Shown in pieces: positions 1 to 7,777 of a DNA stretch of 64,000 bases (position 1 is its first letter; each line of letters opens with the position of its first letter). The DNA comes from Nocardioides baculatus. GTDB lineage: Bacteria > Actinomycetota > Actinomycetes > Propionibacteriales > Nocardioidaceae. The DNA is taken from contig NZ_JAERSG010000004.1 in NCBI RefSeq assembly GCF_016735675.1, positions 62,001 to 126,000 on the forward strand. Direction: 5' to 3'. The position numbers and the translations under genes were made by a program. A model generated the notes under the pieces. It did not search any database and was not told where the DNA came from. It saw only the letters and a program-made list of their open reading frames with translations.

Positions 1-115
1 GGAGCAGGAGCGTCATCAGCATCAGCGTCACCGCGCGTCGGAACCGGACGCGTTGCGCGCGGTCGAGCGTGGTGAACCGCATCTGGTGCGACCCGGAGGG
101 CGTGGCGGGCGGCAT
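1..115 (-). CDS. N-terminus of a membrane protein, possibly LCP family (cut off by window edge)
   Basis: Only the first 38 or so codons lie in the window; the rest runs off the left edge. Two in-frame ATG codons are possible, at 115 and 82. Starting from the second, the protein reads MRFTTLDRAQRVRFRRAV and then enters a hydrophobic stretch (TLMLMTLLL). This is an arginine-rich cytoplasmic head followed by the start of a membrane anchor. The layout resembles N-termini of actinobacterial LytR-CpsA-Psr proteins, and another LCP gene lies 1.2 kb away, but too little is visible to be sure. The 90 bp between it and the GNAT gene show no clear terminator or promoter. Confidence 0.4.
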   Translation of the reverse strand, partial: MPPATPSGSHQMRFTTLDRAQRVRFRRAVTLMLMTLLL

Positions 116-205
116 CGGGGGGCCTTTCAGCTGGGGGAAGTCAGCCCGCCCAGTATCACCAGTCACACCCGTCCCACAGGTGCGCGACTCGCCGTGGCCC
201 GCAGG

Positions 206-805
206 TCAGCGGACGATGAGGTCGGGAGCCCACCCCTCGGTGGCGACCTCCTCGACGAACAGGTCGTCGGGCTCGCGGTCCAGGAAGACGAGGCGTACGG
301 CGTCGGGGTCGGGATTGCCGTCGTCCGGCCCCCGCCAGACCAGGCGCATGCCGAGCTTCTCGGCCGTCCGACGCGAGGCGACGTTGTGCTCGAGGAGGAA
401 CGCGAGCACCGGTCGCTCGGCGGCGACGTCGTGGGCGGCCTCGAGGGCGGCCCTCCCCATCTCCACGGCGTACCCGCGACCGTGCACCCGCTGGTCGAAG
501 CGGTAGTAGAGGTTCCACCACCCGCGACCGGCCAGCGCCTCGTCGGGACGCAGGCAGCCACCGCGGCCGACGACCGGCCCACCGTCGGCGTCGCGCACCG
601 ACCAGTAGGCGAGCCCGTCGCGCGCGAAGCGACGCCGGCTCGCGCCGACCATCGTCGCTCCCGCTGCCGGGTCGGTGACCCGGCCGGACGGGAAGTGCCG
701 CCAGGACGCCGGGTCGCTGTGGATCGCGAAGAGCGCGTCGGCGTCGGCGTCGACGGGCTCGTCGAGCCAGAGGCGCTCGGTCCGGACGTGGGACCAGCGC
801 GTCAC
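206..805 (-). CDS. GNAT-family N-acetyltransferase (RimJ/RimL-like)
   Basis: This 199-residue protein opens with TERLWLDEPVDADADALFAIHSDP, typical of RimJ/RimL-type acetyltransferases. The middle has WNLYYRFDQRVHGRGYAVE, in which RVHGRGYA corresponds to the acetyl-CoA pyrophosphate-binding motif A (R/QxxGxG/A). It is followed by HNVASRRTAEKLGMRLV, the usual second half of the fold. The family transfers an acetyl group from acetyl-CoA to an amine; the substrate cannot be read from sequence. The GTG start lies 7 nt after the stop of the upstream thioesterase, so the two are probably one operon. It is most likely cytosolic, as no signal or membrane segment is seen. Confidence 0.85.
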   Translation of the reverse strand: MTRWSHVRTERLWLDEPVDADADALFAIHSDPASWRHFPSGRVTDPAAGATMVGASRRRFARDGLAYWSVRDADGGPVVGRGGCLRPDEALAGRGWWNLYYRFDQRVHGRGYAVEMGRAALEAAHDVAAERPVLAFLLEHNVASRRTAEKLGMRLVWRGPDDGNPDPDAVRLVFLDREPDDLFVEEVATEGWAPDLIVR

Positions 806-812
806 CCCTCCC

Positions 813-1337
813 TCACTCCGACCGGCCCTGGTCGATCTCGGCCTTGCGGGCGAGCCGGTGCGCGCGCCGGATCTCGGCCTCGCGCTGACGGCGTACGTCG
901 CTCTCGGTCTCGGTCTGGAGCGGTGGGACGCGACGCGAGCGGCCGTCCTCGTCGATCGCGACGAACACGAAGTAGGCGCTCGCCACGTGCAGCGGCGCGT
1001 CGGCGGCGTCGCCCCACGGCTGCGCCTCGACCCGCACGCCGATCTCCATGGAGGAGGTGCCCGCCCAGTTGACCTGGGCGTAGGTCTTGATGATGTCGCC
1101 GACGTGCACGGGCTCGAGGAAGGTCATCTCGTCCATCGCCGCGGTCACCGCAGGACCGCCACTGTGGCGGTAGGCCACGGCACCGGCGGTCGAGTCCGCG
1201 AGCTTCATGATGTCGCCACCGTGGACGTTGCCGAGCAGGTTGGACTCGGTCGACGAGGCGATGATGCCGAGGCTCACCCGGCTGTACGACGTGGTGCGGG
1301 CCTCTGTCACGAACGGCACGGTAGCGTCTTCTCCCAT
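813..1337 (-). CDS. Hotdog-fold acyl-CoA thioesterase
   Basis: A 174-residue single-hotdog protein. NLLGNVHGGDIMKLADSTAG (about residues 33-52) matches the core of BACH/YciA-type acyl-CoA hydrolases, where the Asn and the HGG/Asp region line the active site. The second conserved strand is MDEMTFLEPVHVGDIIKTYAQV. The C-terminal 35 residues are charged and helical. The family hydrolyses acyl-CoA to free acid and CoA. Its ATG (1337-1335) overlaps the ATG of the divergent LCP gene (1336-1338) inside one CATG, so the two translation starts share bases. It is first in an operon with the GNAT gene. Confidence 0.88.
   Translation of the reverse strand: MGEDATVPFVTEARTTSYSRVSLGIIASSTESNLLGNVHGGDIMKLADSTAGAVAYRHSGGPAVTAAMDEMTFLEPVHVGDIIKTYAQVNWAGTSSMEIGVRVEAQPWGDAADAPLHVASAYFVFVAIDEDGRSRRVPPLQTETESDVRRQREAEIRRAHRLARKAEIDQGRSE
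1322..1335 (+). promoter_or_regulatory. Predicted leaderless promoter -10 of the LCP gene
   Basis: TAGCGT (1322-1327) fits the actinobacterial -10 form TAnnnT and is followed by 8 nt and the ATG at 1336. This supports the 1336 start and a leaderless or nearly leaderless mRNA. The element lies inside the coding region of the divergent thioesterase. Confidence 0.55.
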
Positions 1338-2556
1338 GGCTGATCGTCCGCAGGGCTCCGGGATGCCCGAGAAGGGAACGCCGGAGTACGACTGGCTCTA
1401 CGGAGGCAAGTCGCAGTCCCCGCCGTCCGACTCGACGCAGCGGGTGCCCACCCAGGGAGCCGCCGCATCCGGTCGTCCCGACGAGACCCGCGTGATGCCG
1501 GCCGCGCGGCGCGAGGAGCGCGCCGGCGGCGGACAGCCGCCCACCGACCGCCGGATGCCGGCCGCCTCTCCCCCGGCCCAGAAGCCGAAGCCGAAGAAGC
1601 GCCGCTGGCGCCCCCGCCTGCGGCTCGGCCTCATCCCGCTGCTGCTCCTGCTGGTCCTGGTCTACCTGGCCGGCGTGCCGCTCTACCACTGGACGCAGAT
1701 CGAGAAGGTCGACGCCGAGCCCAGCGGCGGCAAGCGGCCCGACGACCAGCCCGGCACCAACTACCTGATCGTCGGCTCGGACAAGGCCGACGACCTCACC
1801 GACGCGCAGCGCAAGGTCCTCAAGACCGGCGAGCGCGGCGGCACCAACACCGACACGATCATCGTGCTGCACACCGGCTCCGGCGGCCGCACGATGATGT
1901 CGATCCCGCGCGACACCCTGACCGAGGTGCCGGGCGAGGGCACGCAGATGATCAACTCCGCCTTCGCCAGCGGCGGCGCCCCCAAGCTGGTGGCCACCGT
2001 CGAGGCGCTGACGGGCATCCACATCGACCACTACGTCGAGCTCGGCTTCGGCAGCGTGATCAACACCGTGGACGCCTTCGGCGGGGTGGAGATCTGCCCC
2101 AAGCAGGACATGAAGGACCCGCTGGCCCGCCTCGACATCACGAAGGGCTGCCAGGACGTCGACGGCCTCACCGCGCTGGCGTACTCCCGCTCGCGGCACG
2201 TCACCGCCCTCAGCGACCTCGACCGCGTCGCGCGCCAGCGCGAGGTGATCAGCGCGCTCGGCGACGAGGCGCTGACGCCGTGGACCTTCGTCAACCCCGT
2301 GCGCTACTGGAAGATCAACGACGCCGCGTCCGGCGCGATCCGGGTCGACGAGGGGATGAACCCGATCGACCTCGGTCGCTTCGCCCTCGCCATGACCGGC
2401 GACAGCCAGACCTGCACGATGCCCAACCTGTCGGCGCCCAGCGACCCCAACCGGATCATCGCCGACCCCGACCGGGCGCCCGCGCTCTTCACCGCGATCA
2501 TCGAGGACACCACGGTGCCGAAGCGGGCCTGCACCCCGACGGGCCGCGCCCGCTAG
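1336..2556 (+). CDS. LytR-CpsA-Psr (LCP) family cell-wall glycopolymer ligase
   Basis: A 406-residue membrane-anchored protein. Residues 1-95 are polar, Pro/Arg-rich and cytoplasmic. One transmembrane helix follows (LGLIPLLLLLVLVYLAGVPLY), then the extracytoplasmic LCP domain. The domain shows TNTDTIIVLH, MMSIPRDTLTEVPG with the conserved Arg-Asp pair that binds pyrophosphate and Mg, INSAFASGGAPKLVATVEAL, VDAFGGVEIC and GLTALAYSRSRH. LCP enzymes move undecaprenyl-diphosphate-linked glycopolymers onto peptidoglycan. A later ATG at 1363 (PEKGTPEYDWLYG) is a possible alternative start. I prefer 1336 because TAGCGT sits 8 nt upstream. A strong hairpin follows the stop. Confidence 0.9.
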   Translation: MADRPQGSGMPEKGTPEYDWLYGGKSQSPPSDSTQRVPTQGAAASGRPDETRVMPAARREERAGGGQPPTDRRMPAASPPAQKPKPKKRRWRPRLRLGLIPLLLLLVLVYLAGVPLYHWTQIEKVDAEPSGGKRPDDQPGTNYLIVGSDKADDLTDAQRKVLKTGERGGTNTDTIIVLHTGSGGRTMMSIPRDTLTEVPGEGTQMINSAFASGGAPKLVATVEALTGIHIDHYVELGFGSVINTVDAFGGVEICPKQDMKDPLARLDITKGCQDVDGLTALAYSRSRHVTALSDLDRVARQREVISALGDEALTPWTFVNPVRYWKINDAASGAIRVDEGMNPIDLGRFALAMTGDSQTCTMPNLSAPSDPNRIIADPDRAPALFTAIIEDTTVPKRACTPTGRAR

Positions 2557-2577
2557 AGCCCACCCTCGCCACGCCGG

Positions 2578-2631
2578 GAGCGGTGCGTCAGGAAGATTTC
2601 GGAGGTCCGGGATCCTCCTCACGCACCGCTC
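2578..2631 (+). terminator. Long imperfect stem-loop after the LCP gene
   Basis: GAGCGGTGCGT (2578-2588) pairs exactly with ACGCACCGCTC (2621-2631). Inside it, AGGA and GAT pair with TCCT and ATC around two mismatches, so the stem is about 20 positions with 18 paired and a 14-nt loop. It starts 21 nt after the LCP stop. There is no T-run, so it fits a factor-independent terminator of the kind common in high-GC bacteria, or a structured RNA element. Confidence 0.6.
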
Positions 2632-2690
2632 TTGCGCGCTCCCCCAGCTCGACGTACGCTCACGATATATCGCGATAGACCAGCGATAGA
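2632..2690 (+). promoter_or_regulatory. PadR promoter with palindromic operator and direct repeats
   Basis: TTGCGC (2632-2637) and TACGCT (2655-2660) are separated by 17 bp and make a plausible -35/-10 pair. The perfect palindrome TATCGCGATA (2668-2677) falls at the expected transcription start. GCGATAGA occurs at 2672-2679 and again at 2683-2690, 11 bp apart, about one helical turn. This arrangement suggests autorepression by the PadR protein encoded downstream. Confidence 0.55.
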
Positions 2691-2717
2691 TCACGTACTG
2701 ACCCGAGGGAGCACGAC

Positions 2718-3359
2718 ATGGGACACCACTGGCCCGGGGCGGACTGGCCCCAGGACGACCGACACCGCCCGCGCCACGGACGCCGACCGGGCGGTCCGCC
2801 GCCGTGGCTCGGCGACATCCTCGGCTTCGTCGGCGCCACCCAGGCGCCGCCGCCGCAGCGCGGCCCCAAGGTGCGGCGCGGTGACGTCCGCACCGCGATC
2901 ATCGACGTGCTCCACCGTGCCCGCACCGCCGAGGAGCCGATCAACGGCTACCAGGTGATCCAGGAGATCTCCGAGCTCAGCAACGGCGAGTGGCGCCCCT
3001 CCCCCGGCTCGGTCTACCCGACGATCCAGCAGCTCCAGGACGAGGGACTCGTCGAGGCCGACGACGAGCGCGGCCGCCGTACGATCCGGCTCACCGACGC
3101 CGGCACGGAGTGGGCCGAGGCCAACGCCGACGAGCTCGCCTCGGTCTGGGCGCCCTTCGCCCGTACGGAGCCGGTGCGCAGCGACCAGCCCTCGGGCCAG
3201 GCCGACATCAAGAGCGAGATCGGCCAGGTCGTCAGCGCCGTGTGGCAGCTCGCCACCCAGGGCTCGGACCAGCAGAAGAAGGCTGCCCTCGACGTCCTCG
3301 TCGACACCCGCCGCCGCCTCTACGGCATCCTCGCGGACGGACGGGACGGCGAGCGATGA
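2718..3359 (+). CDS. PadR-family transcriptional regulator
   Basis: A 213-residue protein with a Pro/Arg/His-rich N-terminal arm (1-50), then the PadR winged helix: VRTAIIDVLHRARTAEEP, INGYQVIQEISELSNGEWRPSPGSVYPTIQQLQDEGLVEADD. The phrase SPGSVYPTIQQLQDEGLV is the family signature. A C-terminal helical dimerisation region follows. RBS-like GAGGGAG lies upstream of the ATG. The gene overlaps the downstream DUF1707 gene by ATGA. PadR proteins are usually repressors released by a ligand or stress; here the likely target is its own operon, given the TATCGCGATA palindrome at the promoter. The ligand is unknown. Confidence 0.92.
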   Translation: MGHHWPGADWPQDDRHRPRHGRRPGGPPPWLGDILGFVGATQAPPPQRGPKVRRGDVRTAIIDVLHRARTAEEPINGYQVIQEISELSNGEWRPSPGSVYPTIQQLQDEGLVEADDERGRRTIRLTDAGTEWAEANADELASVWAPFARTEPVRSDQPSGQADIKSEIGQVVSAVWQLATQGSDQQKKAALDVLVDTRRRLYGILADGRDGER

Positions 3360-3796
3360 GCGACCCGCTCCACGACCCGAGGACGCGCATCGCCGACAGC
3401 GACCGCGAGCGCGCCATGGCCGACCTCGCCGGTCACTACGCCGACGGGCGCCTCGACCACGAGGAGTACGACGAGCGGCTCGACGCCATCTGGACGGCGC
3501 GGACCCGCGCCGACCTCGCGGTGCTCTTCAGCGACCTGCCCCGACCGCAGGTGACCCATCCCCCCGCGCAGGCCCGGCCCAGGGCCCAGCTCGGCGGTCC
3601 CCGTCGCCGCTTCCCGCTCCTGCCGGTCATCGCCGTGCTGGTGCTGCTGAGCGCGCTGACCAACGCGCCGTTCTGGCTGCTGATCTTCCCGCTGATGTTC
3701 TTCCGCTCGCGCCGCGGCGCGTCGGCGTGCGCGCCGGGCCACGGCTTTCGAACGAGCCACGGCCACGCGCACACCGACTACCGACGTCACCGCTAG
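3356..3796 (+). CDS. DUF1707 domain small membrane protein
   Basis: A 146-residue protein that begins with the DUF1707 module (RIADSDRERAMADLAGHYADGRLDHEEYDERL, ending AVLFSDLP, about residues 8-60). A proline-rich linker follows, then one or two hydrophobic segments (LLPVIAVLVLLSALT and FWLLIFPLMFFRSRR). The C-terminal tail contains several His residues (HGFRTSHGHAHTDYRRHR). DUF1707 is found in many actinobacterial membrane or regulator-like proteins and its function is not established. The ATG overlaps the PadR stop (ATGA), so the two are cotranslated and the protein is probably an effector under PadR control. Confidence 0.85.
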   Translation: MSDPLHDPRTRIADSDRERAMADLAGHYADGRLDHEEYDERLDAIWTARTRADLAVLFSDLPRPQVTHPPAQARPRAQLGGPRRRFPLLPVIAVLVLLSALTNAPFWLLIFPLMFFRSRRGASACAPGHGFRTSHGHAHTDYRRHR

Positions 3797-3856
3797 GCGA
3801 GCGGTCCGGGCTGGACCACGACCCCGCTCGCCGGGGGCCTCTGCGACGATGTCCCG

Positions 3857-4402
3857 GTGAACGTGGAGGCGAGGGTGGTGCGCAGGCGTGCGCCCCACGT
3901 CGTCGCGCGCGCCCTCGCCGCGACCGTCGTGGTCCTCGTCGGCGCGCTCTCCGCCCACACCTGGGCCGGCGGCACGGTCCCGACCGGACCCGGGCTGGCG
4001 CTCGTCGCCGCCGTCGTCCTCTCCGGCGGCCTCGTCCTCTTCACCCGGCGGGTGCCCCTGTGGGCGCTCCTGCCGGTCGTCGCCGTGGCTCAGCTCGGCC
4101 TGCACGAGAGCTTCGGCCTCGTCGCCGAGCACAGCCACGAGCCGATGTCGGCCATGTCGGCCGACGCGGGCTGGACCTGGCAGATGGTGGCCGCCCACGT
4201 CTTCGTCACCCTGCTCACCGCCTTCCTGTGGTGGGTGGGCCGGCGCGCGGCGTCCTACGTCGTCGCGCTCCTGGTCGGGGCCGCGCTGCCCGTCACGACC
4301 CGGCAGCGACCGCGCCCGGCCGACGTACGCCTCGGCGCCTCGCTCGTGCACCTGCTCGTCCCTCCCGGCCGCGGTCCGCCGCTGGTGGTCCTGCCCGCCT
4401 GA
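3857..4402 (+). CDS. Multi-pass membrane protein at the head of a copper-type cluster
   Basis: A 181-residue protein with a GTG start and four or five hydrophobic helices: VVARALAATVVVLVGALSA, GLALVAAVVLSGGLVLF, PLWALLPVVAVAQLGLHESF, WQMVAAHVFVTLLTAFLWWV and ASYVVALLVGAALPV. The loop between helices carries HESFGLVAEHSHEPMSAMSAD, a His/Met-rich stretch of the type seen in copper-handling membrane proteins. I do not recognise a named family. It stands 73 bp before ycnI and the fused copC-copD gene, so a role in copper trafficking is inferred from position and His/Met content only. The start is uncertain because there is no strong RBS. Confidence 0.7.
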   Translation: MNVEARVVRRRAPHVVARALAATVVVLVGALSAHTWAGGTVPTGPGLALVAAVVLSGGLVLFTRRVPLWALLPVVAVAQLGLHESFGLVAEHSHEPMSAMSADAGWTWQMVAAHVFVTLLTAFLWWVGRRAASYVVALLVGAALPVTTRQRPRPADVRLGASLVHLLVPPGRGPPLVVLPA

Positions 4403-4475
4403 GCTCCGCCTGCGCACGTGCGGACCAGGGGGCACACGCGACCCCAGACCCGCACGACCACCCAGGAGAACACCC

Positions 4476-5252
4476 ATGTCCAGCCGTACCCTGACGCGCC
4501 CGCTCACCCGGATCGCCGTCCTCCCCGCCGCCACCGCGGCCATCGCCCTCTCGCTCGTCGCACCGGCGAGCGCCCACGTCACGGCCACCCCGAGCGACGC
4601 CTCGGCCGGGGCCTTCACGATCGCCACCTTCAGCGTCGGCCACGGGTGCGAGGGCTCGCCCACCACCAAGGTCGAGATCCAGGTGCCCGAGTCGGTGCTC
4701 TCGGTGACGCCGACGCGCAACCCGCTCTACGACGTCGAGGCCACGATCGAGCAGCTCGACGAGCCGCAGACCGACGCCCACGGCAACGAGGTCACCGAGC
4801 GCACCTCGACGATCGTCTACACCGCACGCACGCCGCTGCCCGACGGGCAGCGCGACACCTTCGAGCTGTCCTTCCAGGTCCCGGACGCCGAGGGCGAGCT
4901 GCTCTCGTTCCCGACCATCCAGACCTGCGAGAAGGGCGAGACCGCCTGGACGCAGATCCCCGCCGACGGGCAGGACGAGGACGAGCTGGAGAGCCCGGCT
5001 CCGGGCTTCACCATCCTGGCCGCGAGCGGCGAGGGCCACCACGGTGACGAGGCCGCTCACGAGGACGAGGAGTCGGCGGACGGCGCGGCCGAGCAGGCGT
5101 CCGACGAGGCTCCGGGGGCCGAGGGCACCGCTGCGGACGCCGATGACGCCGACAGCGGCTCCTCGGCGCTCGGCTGGGCCGGCCTCGTCGCCGGCCTGCT
5201 CGGCCTGGCCGCGGGCGGACTCGCCCTGGCCCGGACGCGCTCGACCACGTGA
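4476..5252 (+). CDS. ycnI: YcnI/DUF1775 copper-binding exported protein
   Basis: A 258-residue protein with a signal peptide (residues 1-34, ending ALSLVAPASA) that leaves His as the first mature residue (HVTATPSDASAGAF). An N-terminal His followed by this pattern is the copper site of YcnI/DUF1775 proteins. The body has FSVGHGCEGSPTTKVEIQVPESV and ends its domain near PTIQTCEKGETAWTQIP. A long acidic, Ala/Glu-rich linker follows, then a C-terminal membrane helix (LGWAGLVAGLLGLAAGGLALA) and a basic end. It therefore probably stays membrane-anchored facing outward. The RBS is CCAGGAG upstream of the ATG. The end overlaps copCD by GTGA, which indicates coupled translation. Confidence 0.9.
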   Translation: MSSRTLTRPLTRIAVLPAATAAIALSLVAPASAHVTATPSDASAGAFTIATFSVGHGCEGSPTTKVEIQVPESVLSVTPTRNPLYDVEATIEQLDEPQTDAHGNEVTERTSTIVYTARTPLPDGQRDTFELSFQVPDAEGELLSFPTIQTCEKGETAWTQIPADGQDEDELESPAPGFTILAASGEGHHGDEAAHEDEESADGAAEQASDEAPGAEGTAADADDADSGSSALGWAGLVAGLLGLAAGGLALARTRSTT

Positions 5253-6937
5253 TGTCGCCGGCGCGACCGGCACGGTGGCACCTGACCTCCCTCTGGGGGC
5301 CGGTCGCCGCCCTGCTGGTCGCGCTCGCGATCGTCCTGGGCGGCGTCTCGCCGGCGTCCGCGCACGCCGAGCTGGTCAGCACCGACCCCGAGGAGGGAGC
5401 CGTCGTCGAGACGGCCCCCGCCGAGGTGACGCTGACCTTCAACGAACCGGTGCGGCTCACGTCCCAGCAGATCGCGGTCTACGACGCCGAGGGCGACCCG
5501 GTGGACGCCTCGGCCGGTGCGAACGGCCCCGCCGTGACCGTCACGCTTCCCGGCGCGGCCGACCTCGCCGACGGGACCTACGTCGTGTCCTGGAACGTCC
5601 TCTCCGGCGACGGCCACCCGATCTCGGGCGCCCTGACGTTCTCCGTCGGCGCCCCGAGCGCGAGCGTGTCGGCACCACCCGCGCCGGAGACGTCGTCGTG
5701 GGCGGTCGAGGTGGTCCGCGACGTCGTCACGGTCGCGTCGCTCGTCGGCCTGCTGCTGGCGGCTGGGCTCGCGATCTTCCTCGCCCGGGTGCTCCCCGGC
5801 TCGTGGGACGGCACCGACACCCGGAGGCGGCTGCGCCGCCTGCTCACGTACGCCGCCGGGGCGGGCGCCGCCGGCTTCGTCCTCCAGGTGCCGGTGGCAG
5901 CCGTCTACGGCCAGGGCCTCGAGCTCGTCGACGTCGTGTCGGCGTTCGACGCCGGGTCCGTCCTCAACGAGCTGGTCAGCGCCGGCCTCGTGCTGCTGGG
6001 GCTGGGCATGGTCGTCCGCGGGGCACGGACCGCCCCGCCCGACCCGACCGACCGTGCCCTGCTCCTGGCCGGCGCGCTGGTCGCGCTGCTGGGGCCGTCG
6101 CTGGTCGGGCACACCCGCGCCTTCGCCCCGGCTCCCGTCCTCGTCGCATGGGACGTCATCCACGTCACCGCCGGCGCCGTCTGGCTGGGCGGCCTGGTCG
6201 GGCTCGTCCTGTCGCTGCGGGCGCTCGCCGGTCGCGAGGTGCTGGCCGCCCAGACCCTGTCGCGGTTCTCGACGATCGCCGCGTTCGCGCTGGTCGTCGT
6301 CTCGGCCGCGGGCGCGTTCCTCGCGTGGCGGATCCTCGGGTCGTGGGCCGGGTTCGTCGAGACGGCGTACGGCTGGTTGCTGCTGGCGAAGATCGGCATC
6401 GCCCTCGTGGTGGCCGCGATCGGCGGCTGGAACCGGTGGCGCACCCTCCCCGCGGTGCAGGCGGCTGCCGGGTTCGGCGACCGCGAGCGTGCGGCCGCCG
6501 CGGTGACGCGGACCGTGCGCGTCGAGGCGGTCCTGCTCGTCGCGCTGCTCGGCGTGACCGGGTTCCTGGTCAACCAGTCCCCCCGGCCCGCGCCGGTGAC
6601 CGTCGCGTCGGGTGCGACGGGCGTCGAGGCCGCCACGATCGGCGACGACCTGCGGGTGCTCGCGGTGATGGACCCGCGCCGCACGGGGACCAACACGCTC
6701 CTCGTGCAGGTGCAGGACGCGGCCGGGGATCCCTACGACCCGCCGACCGCACCGACCGTGGAGGTGCGCTCCGACGAGCTCGACCTCGGCGCCGTGGCCG
6801 TCCGGTCGATCGCCGCGGGCACCTACCGTGGCGAGCTCGTCGTGCCGCGCGTTGGCGAGTGGGACGTGCAGGTCAGCATCCGGCTCAGCAGGTTCGACAA
6901 CCCGGTGACCACTGTCACGCTGACGATCCGACCGTGA
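5249..6937 (+). CDS. Fused CopC-CopD copper resistance/import membrane protein
   Basis: A 562-residue fusion. After a signal segment ending SPASA, the mature part begins HAELVSTDPEEGAVVETAPAE and runs through LTFNEPVRL to VLSGDGHPISGALTFSVG, which is a complete CopC domain with the N-terminal His and the later DxH. From about residue 150 there are roughly eight transmembrane helices with the CopD core (GHTRAFAPAPVLVAWDVIHVTAGAVWLGGLVGL, then FSTIAAFALVVVSAAGAFLAW). A C-terminal extracytoplasmic domain completes it. CopC binds copper outside the membrane and CopD carries it across. The GTG start overlaps the ycnI stop. The 3' end overlaps the convergent lipoprotein gene by 23 bp. Confidence 0.92.
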   Translation: MMSPARPARWHLTSLWGPVAALLVALAIVLGGVSPASAHAELVSTDPEEGAVVETAPAEVTLTFNEPVRLTSQQIAVYDAEGDPVDASAGANGPAVTVTLPGAADLADGTYVVSWNVLSGDGHPISGALTFSVGAPSASVSAPPAPETSSWAVEVVRDVVTVASLVGLLLAAGLAIFLARVLPGSWDGTDTRRRLRRLLTYAAGAGAAGFVLQVPVAAVYGQGLELVDVVSAFDAGSVLNELVSAGLVLLGLGMVVRGARTAPPDPTDRALLLAGALVALLGPSLVGHTRAFAPAPVLVAWDVIHVTAGAVWLGGLVGLVLSLRALAGREVLAAQTLSRFSTIAAFALVVVSAAGAFLAWRILGSWAGFVETAYGWLLLAKIGIALVVAAIGGWNRWRTLPAVQAAAGFGDRERAAAAVTRTVRVEAVLLVALLGVTGFLVNQSPRPAPVTVASGATGVEAATIGDDLRVLAVMDPRRTGTNTLLVQVQDAAGDPYDPPTAPTVEVRSDELDLGAVAVRSIAAGTYRGELVVPRVGEWDVQVSIRLSRFDNPVTTVTLTIRP

Positions 6938-7754
6938 GCTCCACCGGGACCGTGTGCAGGAACCCGTCGACCCTGACCTGGACGAAGAGCCGGTAGTCCC
7001 CCGCCTCCTCCACGTCGGCGTGGAAGGTCAACGACGATCCGTCCTCGGTGATGTCCGGTGCGTCCAGCGGGTGCAGGTGGATCATCGAGCCGGTGGCGGT
7101 CTGGAAGCCGGTCACGTGCCCGTAGGCGCCGAGGTAGGTCCCGAGGTTCACCGGGTCGCCCTGCTCGTCGCGGACCACGAGCCGCAGCAGGCCGTTGGGC
7201 CCGGTCGACGGGGCCTGGGCGACGGTCACGTCCACCACCGGGTCCATCGCGGCGGTGTCGCCCGGGTCGCCGGGCGGCAGCGCGAGCTGCTTGCCCAGGA
7301 CGACGTGGTCGCCGTTCCCGCCCTCGTCGCGGGCGACGAACTCGGCGACGACGCGGTAGGAGCCGGCGTCCGGTACGTCGAACGGCGCGGTCCACGTGCC
7401 GGCCTCGTCACGCGTCGGGTGCAGGTGGCGGAAGACGGTGAGGTCGTCGCTGACGACGTAGAGGTGCAGCTCCTTGGTGAGCTCCTCGACGTAGTCGGTG
7501 ACCGGCTCGCCGTCGGAGTCGTCGATCCGGAACGCCAGCTCGCCGATCCCGTTGGCTCGCTCACGCACCTGGACGCCGTCGAGGGAGTAGCCCACCTCCG
7601 ACGAGGTCGTCCCGTCCCCGACCGCCATCGACACCATCACGCCACCGGCATGGGAGTGGCCGGCGGCGACCTGCTCGGACCCGCCGGAGCTGCACCCGGT
7701 GGCCGTCGCGCCGAGCACGGCGGCGAGGGCGAGGCCGACAGCGGTACGGGTCAC
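6915..7754 (-). CDS. His-rich exported lipoprotein next to the copper genes
   Basis: The preferred GTG start at 7754 gives MTRTAVGLALAAVLGATATGCSSGG, a short signal peptide with a lipobox-like ATGC. A longer start at 7775 is also open. The mature protein (about 260 residues) begins with AAGHSHAGGVMVSMAV and has two similar beta-rich halves, each with a His cluster: LTVFRHLHPTRDEAGTWTAPFDVPDAGSYRVVAEF and MIHLHPLDAPDITEDG. These look like repeated metal-site motifs. I do not know a characterised homologue. A copper-binding role is inferred from the His pairs and from the adjoining ycnI and copCD genes. It may be coupled to the dienelactone hydrolase gene just upstream. Confidence 0.7.
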   Translation of the reverse strand: MTRTAVGLALAAVLGATATGCSSGGSEQVAAGHSHAGGVMVSMAVGDGTTSSEVGYSLDGVQVRERANGIGELAFRIDDSDGEPVTDYVEELTKELHLYVVSDDLTVFRHLHPTRDEAGTWTAPFDVPDAGSYRVVAEFVARDEGGNGDHVVLGKQLALPPGDPGDTAAMDPVVDVTVAQAPSTGPNGLLRLVVRDEQGDPVNLGTYLGAYGHVTGFQTATGSMIHLHPLDAPDITEDGSSLTFHADVEEAGDYRLFVQVRVDGFLHTVPVELTVGSSA

Positions 7755-7777
7755 GGCTCCAGTATGGCGGGGCACCG

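Noticed and set aside
802..2694. A 630-codon minus-strand frame over the LCP gene
   Set aside because: The LCP protein on the plus strand has its family motifs and a promoter hexamer. The opposite frame is Arg/Gly/Val-rich and featureless.
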